A stretch of DNA of 64,000 nt from Schistosoma mansoni (taxonomy: Eukaryota > Platyhelminthes > Trematoda > Strigeidida > Schistosomatidae): contig NC_031497.1 in the NCBI RefSeq assembly GCF_000237925.1, positions 25,894,205-25,958,204 on the forward strand. Reading direction: 5' to 3'. Below the pieces are notes generated by a model. That model saw only the letters and a program-made list of their open reading frames with translations. It ran no database searches and was not told where the DNA came from. Both the position numbers and the translations under genes were made by a program. Every line of letters starts with the position of its first letter. Position 1 is the stretch's first letter. Positions 1 through 11,180 of the stretch are shown piece after piece.

Positions 1-594
1 TAATAGTGAAAATCAAGCAAACCTGAAGAACTGCTCCACTGCCTGCATAAAATAATAAGATACAAAATGGAAATACATAAATGCAATTGATAATTGTTCG
101 GTTCATGTAAGTGCTTGGCCTCCAGAACGGATTGGTATTCTGGAAGGAAATAGACATAGTATGGATATCTTGTGCACGAAGAACCATGAAAGCAACAAAA
201 AAAGTACTCTTTTGTAATGCATATATGTAAAAGGGTGAACTTGCTAGAAGTTGGACTCTTTAACAAAATCGATCAAATGCATGACCTTGAGCCAGTGATG
301 ACCGCTTTTTACAACTAGGTGCGTAACCAAGGGTGCATCAGAGTAATCCACAAAACGGAAACGAATATACGATTAAGAAGCAAAAAAAAATTGTGTGGAG
401 TATGCGGATCAAGTACAGTTGTGTCAAATATCCTTTTCTGGTTTGATTTAGGTATGCATGATATATTGAAGCAATATTTCGTCAATTCATCCAAGTAACG
501 AATTGGTTTGCACCTCAGAAGTGTGTAAGTCCTATTACTCATTAGTATTATGAATGATTAGTCGATAAAAGGAAAAATTGCAGTCATTCCCCCG
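1..594. other. AT-rich DNA, no gene recognised
   Basis: Short open frames only, none with a recognisable domain or repeat. I see nothing supportable here. Confidence 0.5.
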
Positions 595-599
595 TGGTT

Positions 600-690
600 T
601 GATGTGGTCTAATGGCTAGGCACACGGTCCAGCATTCAGGAGGGCAGAGGTTCGAGTGCGTGGGGCCTGCGTTTTCGTTCACCAAAACCC
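600..690 (+). repeat. tRNA-like (pol III promoter-like) remnant
   Basis: The stretch has an A-box-like TGGTCTAATGGCTAGG and, about 45 bases on, a B-box-like AGGTTCGAGTGC. That is the spacing of a tRNA or tRNA-derived SINE head. The ends do not pair into a convincing acceptor stem, so a functional tRNA gene is unlikely. DNA at 691-1199 holds nothing recognisable. Confidence 0.3.
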
Positions 691-1314
691 CCTTCAATAC
701 GACGTTTGTTGGTCATAAGTTGCTCAGACATGAGAGAAAGATAACAAGAGGACGGATTGATATGTCAAAGTGCCATATTGGAACAGTACAAGTTCTTTGT
801 TTGTATTAATAATAATACCATAGAAAAATGTATACAGATATATAAGAAGTACAACCAACATAGTTAATTAACCAGAAAAAGAAATTATAAAACTCGCCTG
901 GGTTGCTTTTTGAATTCGTTGTATTTGCCAGTGTTAGTTGTATGAGTTCGATTAAAATCCTCAGCCACCGTTTCGGAATACCTAGCTTATGTGTTCAGTA
1001 TTTCAAATGGTTCAAATGGTTGAGGACGGAATAGAAGAAGCTTTCGCTTAACGGGCTTCCGTGTCTGATAGCAGTGGATCACCAATACCTCCAGGCAAGA
1101 ACCGAACGTATAGCTCAGAATAGATTCTTTGGATTGGATATGATACTTTTGTTGCGTAAGAACACAGCAAAAGTTTGAGAAATGTAAAAAAATATTTAAC
1201 ATAACACTTATATATCAAGGGTAAAAGGTCTGGGGAGTTGTATGTGAGGCGGAATGAGGAAAAAAAAATTATTTTTAAGTAGATGCAGGGTCTGATTAGC
1301 TACGTGGTTAGATT

Positions 1315-1539
1315 TTATCCTGCAGCCGAAACTGTCAACATCCTTGACTGACTAATCGGATGTGCCCAGCGAACCGTTTTAGTCATTTGTAAAGATTTAT
1401 CATCTTTACATTTCGATTCCGTAATGGATTTGTCAGTTAAACGATCTAACAACACGTATGGTGGTTCATGATCTAGATAAGCCGGCTTTAGCCTATCAAT
1501 ACTTACTGTGTCGATGTTTCCATGTTTTTCTATCACTTA
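1315..1539 (-). pseudogene. Gypsy-1 integrase C-terminal tail, cut off by the CR1 insertion
   Basis: Minus-strand frame with the pieces VIEKHGNIDTVSIDRLKPAY and LDHEPPYVLLDR. This is the typical end of a Gypsy polyprotein, where VSIDRLKPAY follows the integrase chromodomain-like region. The rest of the same polyprotein stops at about 5797 in GPFKVVSRKSKY, so the two pieces are the halves of one gene parted by the CR1-like element. No 3' LTR matching the 5' LTR at 9.7 kb is seen to the left, so the 3' end is truncated or very diverged. Confidence 0.75.
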
Positions 1540-1820
1540 AACACGCGCGCTATTTAAGAAGGACAGTGGTATTTTTCCTCGCTGAGTAAATTCTATTGTT
1601 TTGATCGTTATTAACGTATCAAGACTACTGTTTTTATACTTTGATTGAATTTCTTTCAGTTAAAGTATTCTATTAGAGTATCATTTTTGGTATCCTAAAT
1701 AGTTTTATCGTCGGTACTCCAGAGTACCTTTGTTTTTCTATTGTGTCTGTTAGTACTTTAGTCCTAACTATTTATAGTTTTTTTTCTACTTATAGTCAAC
1801 ACTCACTTTCGCATCCTAAA

Positions 1821-2948
1821 ATGACTGGAAGATGCAACAAAAGCATTTGCCACCACCCAGGATGTCGATATCCTGTTGATAGCGGCATGCAGTGCGATGA
1901 GTGCAAAGGTTGGTACCACGAAGTTTGCACAAATCTAACACCTGCAGCTTTCAAGCGGTTCAGTAAAAATGGGTGCGTATGGCTATGTCAACAGTGCTGT
2001 TTGGATGCAAATAGCCTGTTAACCGAGGCCATCTCAATAGTAAATGCCGCAAAAAAGTGTCTCGGCAAGCGCGGTCGGGATACATCAGACAGAACTCAAT
2101 CTGTCGACACGCAGATTGACACAAGGCAGGCCCAAGTGAGTCCAAAAAATGCCGACCCACACTCTACAAAGGAGGAAGAACATCCCCCAAAGAGGTCTAA
2201 CACAACCAGAAACTCGCGCAAAAAAGTCTCTTCTGTCCCTCGTATCAAAAATGGTGCCCAGAAGGGAACTTCCGGAAACCGAAACCGCAAGGCTCGATCG
2301 GTTTCCAGCGCGAAAGATGACCCAATCTCCCAAGTCGTCCTGAACCTTCCGGAATCCCACAGTACGCCTGACGCGACTGTGGTTACCACTCCAAAGAACG
2401 TTGGCGATTGGGTACGGGTCGTAAGAAAAAAACGCCAAAATGACGTAAAAGGAAATCATACCCCCACCAAAAGGGTCGACAAGCCGAGGTCTGATCACAG
2501 CGACAGATCAGTCATTCTCCATAGAGTCAAGGAGAGTGACAGCTTAGAACCGAAAGCTCGTTTTGAGCATGACATTGTGTTGATAAAACAACTACTCAAC
2601 CAAGTTATGCCCAAAAACATCCCCGGAGTCACCTTGCTAAAGGTGTATAGACTAGGAAATCTAGCGCATCTGAAACCAAATCAATCTAGACTACTTAAAG
2701 TCGTTTTCAAATCCCCGAACGAACGCGACTTAATCTTAGAAAATGGACATAAATCAAAGGGTTCAGGAGTTTTTCTCCGTAAGGACTTACCGTTGGCGGA
2801 CCGTGTTAAAAGACGAGAAGCCGAAAAGGAACTACAGCTCAGATTAGACGCTGGCGAAAAAGACCTGAAAATTGTAAATTTTCGGGTTGTGAGGCTTCGA
2901 CAGAGGATGATGCCGAAGCCACTCTGGGTGAAGCACGAGGCCACCTAA
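1821..2948 (+). CDS. CR1-like ORF1 protein with N-terminal PHD finger
   Basis: A 375-aa frame starting at ATG 1821; the frame is open further upstream, but this ATG directly precedes the conserved part. Residues about 5-60 hold a PHD-type zinc finger (CDECKGWYHEVC, then WLCQQCC). The middle is basic and Ser/Thr-rich and probably disordered. The C-terminal 130 residues match the ORF1 remnant of the second CR1-like element at 10.2-10.7 kb (shared pattern PGVxxLKVYRLG, SGVFLRKDL, KPLWV). ORF1 proteins of this group bind nucleic acid in the retrotransposition particle; here that role is inferred from family position. ORF1 ends at TAA 2946-2948, while the ORF2 frame is already open from 2810 in the -1 frame. 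Confidence 0.8.
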   Translation: MTGRCNKSICHHPGCRYPVDSGMQCDECKGWYHEVCTNLTPAAFKRFSKNGCVWLCQQCCLDANSLLTEAISIVNAAKKCLGKRGRDTSDRTQSVDTQIDTRQAQVSPKNADPHSTKEEEHPPKRSNTTRNSRKKVSSVPRIKNGAQKGTSGNRNRKARSVSSAKDDPISQVVLNLPESHSTPDATVVTTPKNVGDWVRVVRKKRQNDVKGNHTPTKRVDKPRSDHSDRSVILHRVKESDSLEPKARFEHDIVLIKQLLNQVMPKNIPGVTLLKVYRLGNLAHLKPNQSRLLKVVFKSPNERDLILENGHKSKGSGVFLRKDLPLADRVKRREAEKELQLRLDAGEKDLKIVNFRVVRLRQRMMPKPLWVKHEAT

Positions 2949-5746
2949 ATAGGCTTCGGATCTGTTATACCAACGCCCGGAGCTTACTAAATAAGCTACC
3001 GGAACTAGGTGTACAGATTGACTCAACTAGGCCAGACATAATCGCAGTCACAGAAACATGGCTGACGCCGTCTATAGATAGTAGGGAACTTGATTTCGAG
3101 GGTTTTACATTAGTAAGGGCCGACAGAACACAAACGCGTAAAGGAGGGGGAGTAGCTCTATTCATTAGGAATGCTATCCCATTCACCATTATCGACAGTG
3201 TATCCCATGAGAGTGGGACGTATGAATTGGTTAGCTGCCGCCTGAAATGCAGGGGACAAGAGTTGCTACTTAGTTTGATCTATCGCAGTCCAAGCTGTGA
3301 GGCAAACGAGGTCCTGCTAAGCAGTCTCAACACTTTATCACGAAGTGATCGATGTCTAATCCTAGGGGACTTCAATGCACCCATGGTGGACTGGGGAAAT
3401 CTGCGGACTGAATCGTCAGCAAATTCCTTCGAACAGGAACTAGTTGATGCGGTAATCACATGTGCCCTAGTGCAACACGTGAAGGAAGCAACGAGGTACG
3501 ACCCGGGTTCTGCATCATCCTTACTAGATCTTATATTGACTCATTATGAGGATGATGTTGCAAACCTGGATTATATGCCGCCCCTAGGCAAAAGTGGTCA
3601 TACAGTTTTTAGCTTTGACTTCCATATAACTGTCGATCACGAGCACGCCTCAGCTCAATCCAGACATAACGTCTGGAAAGCCAACATACCAGACATCATG
3701 AAATCAGCATCATCAGTAGATTGGAAAATAGACCCAGAGTCATCAATCGAAACGGCTTGGGACATATTCCGGAATTTATACTTAGAAGTTACCGCCCCCC
3801 ACATCCCTTGGACTACACCTAAGAGAACGAGAAACTCCCCACCGTGGTTCAGTAGGGAGGTTCGCATCCTTCTCCGTAAAAGAAGGAAAATGTGGGACAG
3901 ATTTAGGTTACTGGGGACTGACGAGGCAAAATCTCAGTATCGAAAGGCTCGAAATACCTGTGCCTCAACCCTCCGTAAGGCCAGAAAGCTGTACGAAGAG
4001 AAAATCGTTAGGGAATCCATAGAATGCCCTAAACGCTTGTATTCGTATATAAACCAAAGGACAAAAAGAAGAAAAAATGTTCCTTCACTATGGGGAGACA
4101 GTACTGCCACATCACTAGTGGAGGACGACTTTGGCAAAGCTCAAGTATTCTCTAAATACTTTGGCGATGTATACACCATAGAAACACCCTTCTCACCAGT
4201 CCATGAAAATCCCCCCACACAAGCACTGGACAGCGTAACCATTAAAGAACTCGATGTCTTTGGTCTGCTAGTTAAGCTTGACATAGGTAAATCCACTGGA
4301 CCCGATGAACTGCATCCTAGGTTACTAAAGGAATTAGCTAACTTTGTTGCGAACCCTTTAAGTGTATGTTTTAATCTATCCGTAACCCAGGGTCGTCTAC
4401 CAAAAGACTGGAAGAACGCCATAGTAAGTCCAGTCTTCAAAACAGGTACAAAACATAAGCCTGAGAATTACCGACCAATTAGCCTAACTAGTGTGGTTGT
4501 TAAAATCTTAGAAAAGATTATTCGGAAGGAACTGTTAAAGTATCTCGATGAAAACCGGATCCTCTCCGAAAAGCAGCATGGTTTTAGAACAGGTTACTCT
4601 TGTCTCACAAACTTATTAGTCGCTCGTGAAAGCTGGTGCGCTCTTAAGGACCAAAAATTACCTATAGACGTAGCTTACATCGATTTCAGCAAAGCTTTCG
4701 ACAAAGTTCCGCATAACCGGCTATTATATAAGCTAAGGAATGTCGGGATTGGAGGCAATCTATTGATGTGGATAAAAGACTTCCTGGTTGGGCGTCAACA
4801 AAGAGTAAGGGTGAACTCCAAGTTGTCTAGCTGGGAAACTGTGCTTAGTGGAGTCCCCCAGGGTACAGTTTTGGGGCCAGTGTTATTCCTCCTGTACGTA
4901 AATGATCTCCCTCGTCTACTATCGTCATCGGTCTTACTCTATGCTGATGATGTCAAGATATGGAGAGCGATACAAAGCAAGGGCGATAGCTTAGAACTTC
5001 AAAATGGCCTGGAGAGATTATCTGAATGGTCCCAAACCTGGCAATTGCCGATAAACACTTCCAAGTGTATTGTGATGCATATTGGCCACCAGGGTACAGA
5101 TACATACACGATGAATAACACTGAGTTACCTATTGTTCAGGCACACAATGACTTAGGCGTCATCGTTAGTCAAGACTTAAAGACTACTGCACACTGCCGT
5201 GCAATAGCCGCCAAAGGTTTTAGGACTTTATGGTCCATACGCAGGGCTTTTAGGCATCTTGACGCTAAAACGTTTCTGACTTTGTATACAGTGTTCGTAC
5301 GCCCTAAACTTGAGTACCGCATATAAGCAGCTAGCCCCTGCCTAAAAAAAGACAGTGAACTCTTGGAAAGGGTTCAGAGAACAGCAACTAGGCTGATTCC
5401 CGGGATAGCGAAGCTCCCGTATGGTACTAGACTGACCAAGCTAAACCTATTCCCGCTGTCATATAGAAGAATCAGAGGCGACTTGATTACAGTTTTCAAA
5501 TTGCTTAATGACAAATTTGCACCTGATATGCCCTCATTTTTCTTGTCTTCCAAAACAGAAAATCTACGAGGACACTCCAAAAAAGTTCACAAGCCCAGAA
5601 CGAATTACCTGTCAGCTGACTACCGACTTTCCCATCGAATAATCAACGAGTGGAATTCATTACCTCAGCACGTGGTTGAGGCTCCATCCGTCGACTCCTT
5701 CAAAAGAAAGTTGGATCAGCTGAGAGACCATCATCGCCAGGACTAA
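2810..5746 (+). pseudogene. CR1-like ORF2: AP endonuclease and reverse transcriptase, one in-frame stop
   Basis: The frame is open from 2810 to a stop at 5324-5326 and resumes in the same frame to 5746. Endonuclease motifs in order are YTNARSLLNKL, TETWL, LILGDFN and KSGHTVFSFD; the usual S-D-H triplet reads S-G-H, which may weaken cutting. Reverse transcriptase motifs are KPENYRPISL, AYIDFSKAFDKVPH, SGVPQGTVLGPVLF and the catalytic LLYADDVKIW. The break is the TAA in EYRI-stop-AASPCLKKDSELLE, one base away from CAA (Gln), so it looks like a recent C-to-T change. The remaining 140 residues (RVQRTATRLIPGI onward) are the conserved C-terminal domain. No ATG precedes the endonuclease domain, so initiation is unclear. 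Confidence 0.85.
2876..2920 (+). promoter_or_regulatory. Candidate -1 ribosomal frameshift signal between ORF1 and ORF2
   Basis: The heptamer A AAT TTT at 2876-2882 lies in the correct ORF1 register (GTA AAT TTT), inside the 2810-2948 overlap. Ten bases downstream a perfect 7-bp stem can form between GGCTTCG (2893-2899) and CGAAGCC (2914-2920). A -1 slip there would enter exactly the ORF2 frame. The ORF2 frame has no ATG before its endonuclease domain. The older CR1-like element at 10.65 kb instead has an ATG at its ORF2 start and no such heptamer. Function is inferred only. Confidence 0.4.
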
Positions 5747-5796
5747 CACAGGCCATCAAGCCTCCTGTCCTTTCCAAACTGAAACTGAAACTGAAA

Positions 5797-7560
5797 TATT
5801 TAGATTTTCTTGAGACGACTTTGAAAGGACCTTCAAATGGAGGACTGAGTGGTGCTTTTATTTTGTCACATCTTATCCAGACATGCGTGCAATTGCTTAG
5901 GTCTTTAGGTATATATACGGCACGCGATTGTTCACGAGTATTAATCGGCTTAAGTTTAGACATGTGGTTCCGTAGTTGATCTACATAATTTTCTAAATTA
6001 AGTTTTTGACTGTTAGTATTAGGGTTAATAAATTCACCTGGTAGTCTCAGAGTTGTTCCGAAAACCAGTTCCGCAGCTGAACACTGTGCGTCAGTTTTGA
6101 CAGATGTTCGTATTCCCAACATAACTAACGGTAGGAATTCTGTCCACTGATTGGGGTTTGAGTGAGATATAAGGGCGGTTTTTAGCTGACGGTGAAAACG
6201 TTCTACCATCCCATTAGCCTGAGGATGATATGCAGTGCAGCGTATCCTATTGGAGCCTAGAAGTTTAGCCAAGTTATTAAATAGTTCGGATTCGAATTGC
6301 GCTCCTCTATCCGTCGTTATTGTTATGGGTGTACCAAAAATGGTTACCCAGTTCTGCATGAAAACTTTGGCTACTGTTTCCGCTGTAATGTCCGTTATCG
6401 GGATGGCTATAGGGAATCTGGTAAATCGATCTATGCATGTAAAAAGATAATTAAAACCGTTTGAACGTGGTAAAGGAACTACCAAGTCGATATGCACATG
6501 GGCAGAACGTGCATCTGGTTGCGAGAAAACACCTATGGGTGAATTTGTGTGACGATTTATCTTTGATTGTTGACATGCTGAACACTCTCTAACCCATTTG
6601 TGTACATCCTTCTGTAAATTCGGCCATATATATCTGGCATTGATTAGTTTTGTTGAAGCTTTTGCGCCAGGATGAGACAAAGAATGAAAGTTATTATATA
6701 TCAACTTTCGCATACTTTTGGGAACGAAAGGTCGCGGCATTGCCTTGGTCGTGTCACAGTAGATTAGAATACCATCGACAGGTGATGGGAACTGTTTTAA
6801 ATTAAGACTTGAATTGTTTGTTTTAAGCAGGTTTTGTAATTCTAGATCCTGCTGTAGCACGTTTATTTCTAGCCTAGATAAAGCATCTGCCGCCTGATTG
6901 TCCTGACCTTTGACATGTCGGATATCGCTTGTGAACTGTGATATATAGTCAAGGTGTCGGACTTCTCGAGGTGAGTATTTATCAGCTCTCGCTTTTAGTG
7001 CATTCGTTAGTGGTTTGTGATCCGTAAAGACTATAAATTCCCTGCCTTCTAACATGTGTCGGAAGTGTTTAATGGTTAGGTAGATTGCAAGAAGTTCTCG
7101 CCCGAAGGTAGAATACCTTGTCTCTGCTGGAGCGAGTCTTTTTGAGAAGAAAGCAATTGGTTTCCAGGCGTTTTTAACCAGTTGGTTAAGGGTACCGCCT
7201 ACTGCTTTATCTGAAGCATCCACCATCAAAGCAAGTGGGGAAAGAGAATTCGGATACATCAACGTAGTTGCTTGAGCTAATTTATCTCTAAGCTGTTTAA
7301 TAGCTTCGACAGCGTCAGAAGACAGTTTGAATTCTTTTGGTTTTCCTTTTAGTGAATCTGTCAAAGGTTGCATTAATTGTGCACAACCTGGTATGAATCT
7401 GCGATAAAAGTTAATTAGACCTAGAAAACTTATCAGTTGTGTTAGAGAACTAGGTTTGGGGTATTGTTTAATGGTGTCTACTTCTTTTTTGATCGGTTTA
7501 ATCCCTTCTGGGCTTATTGTGTGACCGAGAAATTCTAAAGTTTGAACACCGAAAACACTT
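5797..7560 (-). pseudogene. Gypsy-1 pol, second part: RT end, RNase H, integrase
   Basis: Starting near 7560 the frame gives the RT C-terminal region ([12 protein letters not shown]), then RNase H (ALMVDASDKAVGGTL, FSKRLAPAETRYSTFGRELL, FTDHKPLTNAL, ADALSRL). The integrase has an HHCC zinc-binding region (HSLSHPGAK, then ECSACQ) and the catalytic D, D and E in HIDLVVPLP, TTDRGAQFE and NGMVERFHR. It lies one base out of frame with the upstream pol piece. It ends where the CR1-like element begins; the missing C-terminus is at 1315-1539. Spacing and residues are those of a normal Gypsy pol. Confidence 0.85.
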
Positions 7561-8613
7561 ACTTTGATGTATGTTTATTCCATGTTCATCCAGTCTTTTT
7601 AACACTGTTTTTACATGCTGTTCGTGTGATTGCAAATCGGGGCTGGCAATTAACAAGTCGTCTATATACCCCTGCGCAAATGGCATATCTCGAAGTAGAT
7701 TGTCTATGAATCTTTGAAATGTCTGTGCCGCATTTCTCAGGCCGAATGGCATGCGTACAAACTCGAATAAGCCAAAGGGTGTTGTAATAGCTGTCTTGGG
7801 GATATCTTCATCCGCCACTGGGATATTGTGATATGCCCTGACTAAGTCAATTTTAGTGAATATGTTCATACCCTGTAAACCGTTTGTGAAATCTTGGATA
7901 TGCGGTATTGGGTACCTATCTGGTACGGTTTGACGGTTGAGGGCTCTGTAATCCCCGCACGGTCGCCAGTCACCTTCATTTTTCTTTGGGACCATATGCA
8001 AAGGGGATGCCCATTGATTATCAGAGGGACGGATAATACCCAGTTGTAGCATATAATCAAACTCGGCCCTAGCGATTTTGAGCTTATCTGGTGCTAGTCT
8101 CCTGGGTTTTGCAAAAACCGGTGCACCTTCGGTTTTGATAGTGTGACTTACTTTTAGTTTGTCTTTAGAAGGCTGTGGGTTTGGTTTAGTTAAGTTTGGA
8201 AATTCCGCGAGTATATCTTGGAATTTCGCTGTTGTTACTAGAGAAGTTTGAATCAAGTTAAGAGAGCTGATGTGACTTTCTTTGCCTTTTGTGTAATACG
8301 AAGTTTCTTTTAGTGTTAATCGCCGTTTCTTGGTGTCAACTAGAAATTCGTATCTCTCTAGAAAGTCCATCCCCAGTATTGCCAGATCTAAGTTGGCTAC
8401 CGTGAAAACCCAAGGGAATTGCCTCCTGAACCCCAAATCTAGGGTTAAGTTTTTCTGCCCAAATGTCGCAATTTTAGTTTTATTTGCAGCTTGAAGTGTA
8501 ATTGATGATGTTTCTCGACTAATCTCAGTTTTATTTTGAGGGATGATGCTAAGAGCAGCGCCAGTATCCACCAAGAAATTCAAGCCAGAGTTTCTGTCTC
8601 TAACATAAAACAA
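7560..8613 (-). pseudogene. Gypsy-1 pol, first part: aspartic protease and reverse transcriptase
   Basis: Protease: [13 protein letters not shown] with catalytic DTG. Reverse transcriptase: [59 protein letters not shown] and the active-site YIDDLLIAS. After QSKC the frame is lost around 7560 (reading [10 protein letters not shown]), and the expected sequence continues one base away, so this copy carries a frameshift in the palm-thumb region. It directly follows gag, as in Gag-Pol elements. Confidence 0.85.
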
Positions 8614-8639
8614 GCGACTGTTTAGGCGCCCCTCCTCAG

Positions 8640-9504
8640 TCGTCGCGACCTGGGGAGGGGTTACTCGTTTCCCGCTGTCTTAGAATTATGCTTAGGCCAG
8701 GCGCGTGGTTGCATGCACTTGGTTGAGTTGACACCAAACTTCCAGTGGTACCAACAAAACTGCCCAGGTTGTCTGGACATTTGTGACCTGTTTTGTGACT
8801 TGGATCGTGGTCGTTGTGGTGACCTGCTCCTGTTTCTATGACCCATTTGCATTCTGGTGACAGCCTCAGTGAGACTCTTAACACTCGCAATGAGTCCTTC
8901 TATGACGGGGTCTTTTGCTGATTCTACTTTTTGTGTGATTTATTGTGCCTGGTCCAGTTGGAGGACCTCTCTCCATTATTCTATCGGCTATACGCGCTAA
9001 ATGAGATAATGAGGTTTCAGGATCTTGTGCATCCAAACAGTGTTGGACGTAGCATGGGAGAGCTTGTATCCATCCTTGTTTTAGGACTGCTTCACCCACT
9101 GTGTTATCACCCATTAACACTTGGAGGTGACGCAAAAACTGTGACGGCGACCGATCACCTAGTGTTTCACCTTGAAAAAGTCTTTGGATTCTTTGACTAT
9201 CTGATAATGATAAACGGTTCATTATCTCTCGTCTTAAGATGGTGTATGGTTGTGGTGATGGTGGATCTAAAATCAAGTCACGGACTTCTTTGGCGACTGA
9301 AGGAGGAAGGATAGAACACAAGTCTCTATAGCGAATCCCTTCAGATTTGATATTGTGTCTCGTGAAATAATGCTCTAGTTGAGCAAACCACAACTCAGGA
9401 TCACTACGATCAAATTCTGGAAGTCGGGATTTCGTAGTCATAACAGTGTCTATCTCCACCGGTGACAAATCCTCCAGATTATGGGTTTCTATTGAGTCTG
9501 ACAT
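8640..9504 (-). pseudogene. Gypsy-1 gag, frameshifted near the nucleocapsid end
   Basis: ATG at 9504 opens a 208-aa frame (MSDSIETHNLEDLSPVEIDT) with a capsid-like block (LPEFDRSDPELWFAQLEHYF, LPPSVAKEVRDLI, ETLGDRSPSQFLRHLQVLM). The frame fails near 8900. A neighbouring frame continues with a basic, Arg/Ser/Gln-rich stretch and FCWYHWKFG...KCMQPRAW, a Cys/His arrangement that could be the nucleocapsid knuckle. The same gag N-terminus is present at 31889 with no amino-acid difference over the visible part. Confidence 0.75.
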
Positions 9505-9713
9505 GAGGTATGTGACAAATATAGCAATAAAGTTAGCACGAAAAATGGTTACTATAACACGAATAACTTAAGATAATACGGAATAAACTAGTTATATACT
9601 CAACTTAGTTTACGGATAATCAGGTCTACTTTTACGATTAAGTAAAAAAAAATTAATAACAGAAATGAGGTTAAATTTGTGTTCAAAAAGGGCTCACCCC
9701 TTTCGTGCCTTAA

Positions 9714-9967
9714 GGTAACCCTCGTGCTATTGATAGAAGAAACCAGAGAAGTAGTGAATAGGTCTTTATTTCGATCTTCGCGCAGTCACAGTGGAGCGTG
9801 GGATTATCTGTTCAGACAAACAAAGGCTCTCAACATTCAATATAAGATAATAGGGAATATAACGCTTACAAAAGGTAAGGAAGTGAATGAATACTTGAAC
9901 AATACTGTTTTAGCATATGCTTGGTTGTTTGGGGTCAACTCTTAACCAACCAACCTGAGCTGTTACA
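9714..9967 (-). repeat. Gypsy-1 5' LTR
   Basis: On the minus strand it runs from TGTAACAGCTCAGG to GCACGAGGGTTACC, about 250 bp, with an AATAAA signal. Other copies lie at 25646-25852 (partial), 30102-30279 (partial), 31626-31675 (tail) and 32893-33146 (complete). A matching 3' LTR for this copy was not found. Confidence 0.8.
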
Positions 9968-10059
9968 AATCTGCGTTTTCAGTTCCGGATTTACATATCA
10001 ACGCAAAATAACTTTGGGGAAGCCGACTCTGAGAGGTGCACACGATGTGATCAAGAGGT

Positions 10060-10671
10060 AAAAAAGGTAAATGAGTGGCTCACAATCACACACAGGAAAA
10101 GAAAAGTGAGCAAACAGAATGCGATTTCTGCAGTCGACGCCAAATCGGAAACGAAATGCAGGGAAGAGACAATTTCAGGGTCTAAAATTCCACAGTGTTA
10201 AGATGGACCTCACTAACAGGTCAGTCATTTTTCATAAGTCAAGAGAATTCTCCAAAAAAGGAAACAAAAGACAGATTCCAGCTCGACCTCAAACACATCA
10301 AGTCCTTAATAATCAAGCTACTCCCAAAAACAATTTCAGGAGTTAGCATATGTAAGCTTTATAGAACAGGGAAAAAGGTGGATTCCGAAAGAACTCAGAA
10401 ATGCCACCTTTCGAATGTTACCTTTGCTACGGTTGAAGAAAAAGGCCTGACACTGGGAAACTCACGAAAACTGATTGGATCTGGAATATACATCCGTGAC
10501 GACCTCAGAGTGGTCGACTGTGTTAGGAGACGATCGGAAGAAGAAGGAATGAATGAGCGCCGACGAAACGGTGAAAAACTCGTCTGTAAGGGTTTTCAAA
10601 TTGTTAGAGTTCGGAGTAAAACGATCACCAAATCACTCTGGGTGGTGAGGGAATGTTCTCCACAGAATTAA
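10060..10671 (+). pseudogene. CR1-like ORF1 C-terminal remnant
   Basis: The frame from about 10195 carries ISGVSICKLYRTGKK, GSGIYIRDDLRVVDC and KSLWVV. These align with the C-terminal part of the ORF1 at 1821-2948. The PHD finger is missing. Earlier bases (about 10060-10190) continue the similarity in another frame (VNEWLTITHRKRK), showing a shift. It ends overlapping the ATG at 10653 that starts the ORF2 remnant. Confidence 0.65.
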
Positions 10672-11180
10672 AGGTTTGCTTCACAAATGCTCGCAGCCTA
10701 CTTAACAAAATGGCAGAGCCCAAGACAATGGTAGATATACCAAAACTGGATGTTTTCGCTATCTCAAAAACACAGTTAACGTCAGAAGTGTTTGATAATG
10801 AAGTTCAGTTGATTGGTTTTACATCCAGTGGGGCTGAAAGACTAAACTGTAGAGGAGGTAAGGTTATTCTGAACGCGAAAATTACTCTAACCATACGAGC
10901 AGCTGAGACAGTGGCACATGATTCTGGGACATGTGAATCGGTGCGTTGCAGGCTGAAATGTATACGACAAGATATTGAATTACTTGTAGCATATCACAGT
11001 CCAGAATGTGACGATATCCTCCTAAGCAGACTTAAGTCCTGGTGTGATAGCGGCAAAAGCCTTGTAGTAGGTGACTTTAATACACCGTATATAAATTGGG
11101 TAATCTTAGAAAAAGGGTCATCGATAACGTCATTTGATTGCAAACTGTTAGAAACCTCAAATGAACTGGCTTTATCACAA

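Larger units (their letters stand above)
1540..5796 (+). mobile_element. CR1-like non-LTR retrotransposon, nearly full length
   Basis: The order is 5' leader, ORF1 with a PHD finger, ORF2 with an AP endonuclease and reverse transcriptase, a short 3' UTR and a short 3' repeat (AACTGAAACTGAAACTGAAA, about 5776-5795). A short 3' microsatellite in place of poly(A) is usual in the CR1 group. The element sits inside the minus-strand Gypsy-1 polyprotein, whose halves end at about 5797 and about 1539, giving both boundaries within a few bases. No long target-site duplication is evident. ORF2 has a single internal stop, so the copy looks young but probably cannot move by itself. Confidence 0.85.
5797..9967 (-). 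mobile_element. Gypsy-1 LTR retrotransposon (5' LTR, gag, pol), split and degraded
   Basis: Minus-strand order from the right: LTR (about 9714-9967), leader, gag (9504 down to about 8640), protease, reverse transcriptase, RNase H and integrase, interrupted at 5797 by the CR1-like element and ending at 1315. Gag and pol carry several frame shifts. A sister copy with identical gag protein starts at 31889 on the plus strand. Confidence 0.85.

Noticed and set aside
600-690. A genuine tRNA gene
   Set aside because: A and B boxes are present, but no acceptor or anticodon stem can be paired convincingly; a SINE head remnant is more likely.
2105-2498. Antisense frames opposite CR1 ORF1 as genes
   Set aside because: Shadow frames of a GC-richer coding region; no independent signal.
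9679-9945. 88-codon frame repeated at 25.7, 30.2 and 33.0 kb as a gene
   Set aside because: It is read-through of the Gypsy-1 LTR, antisense or sense.
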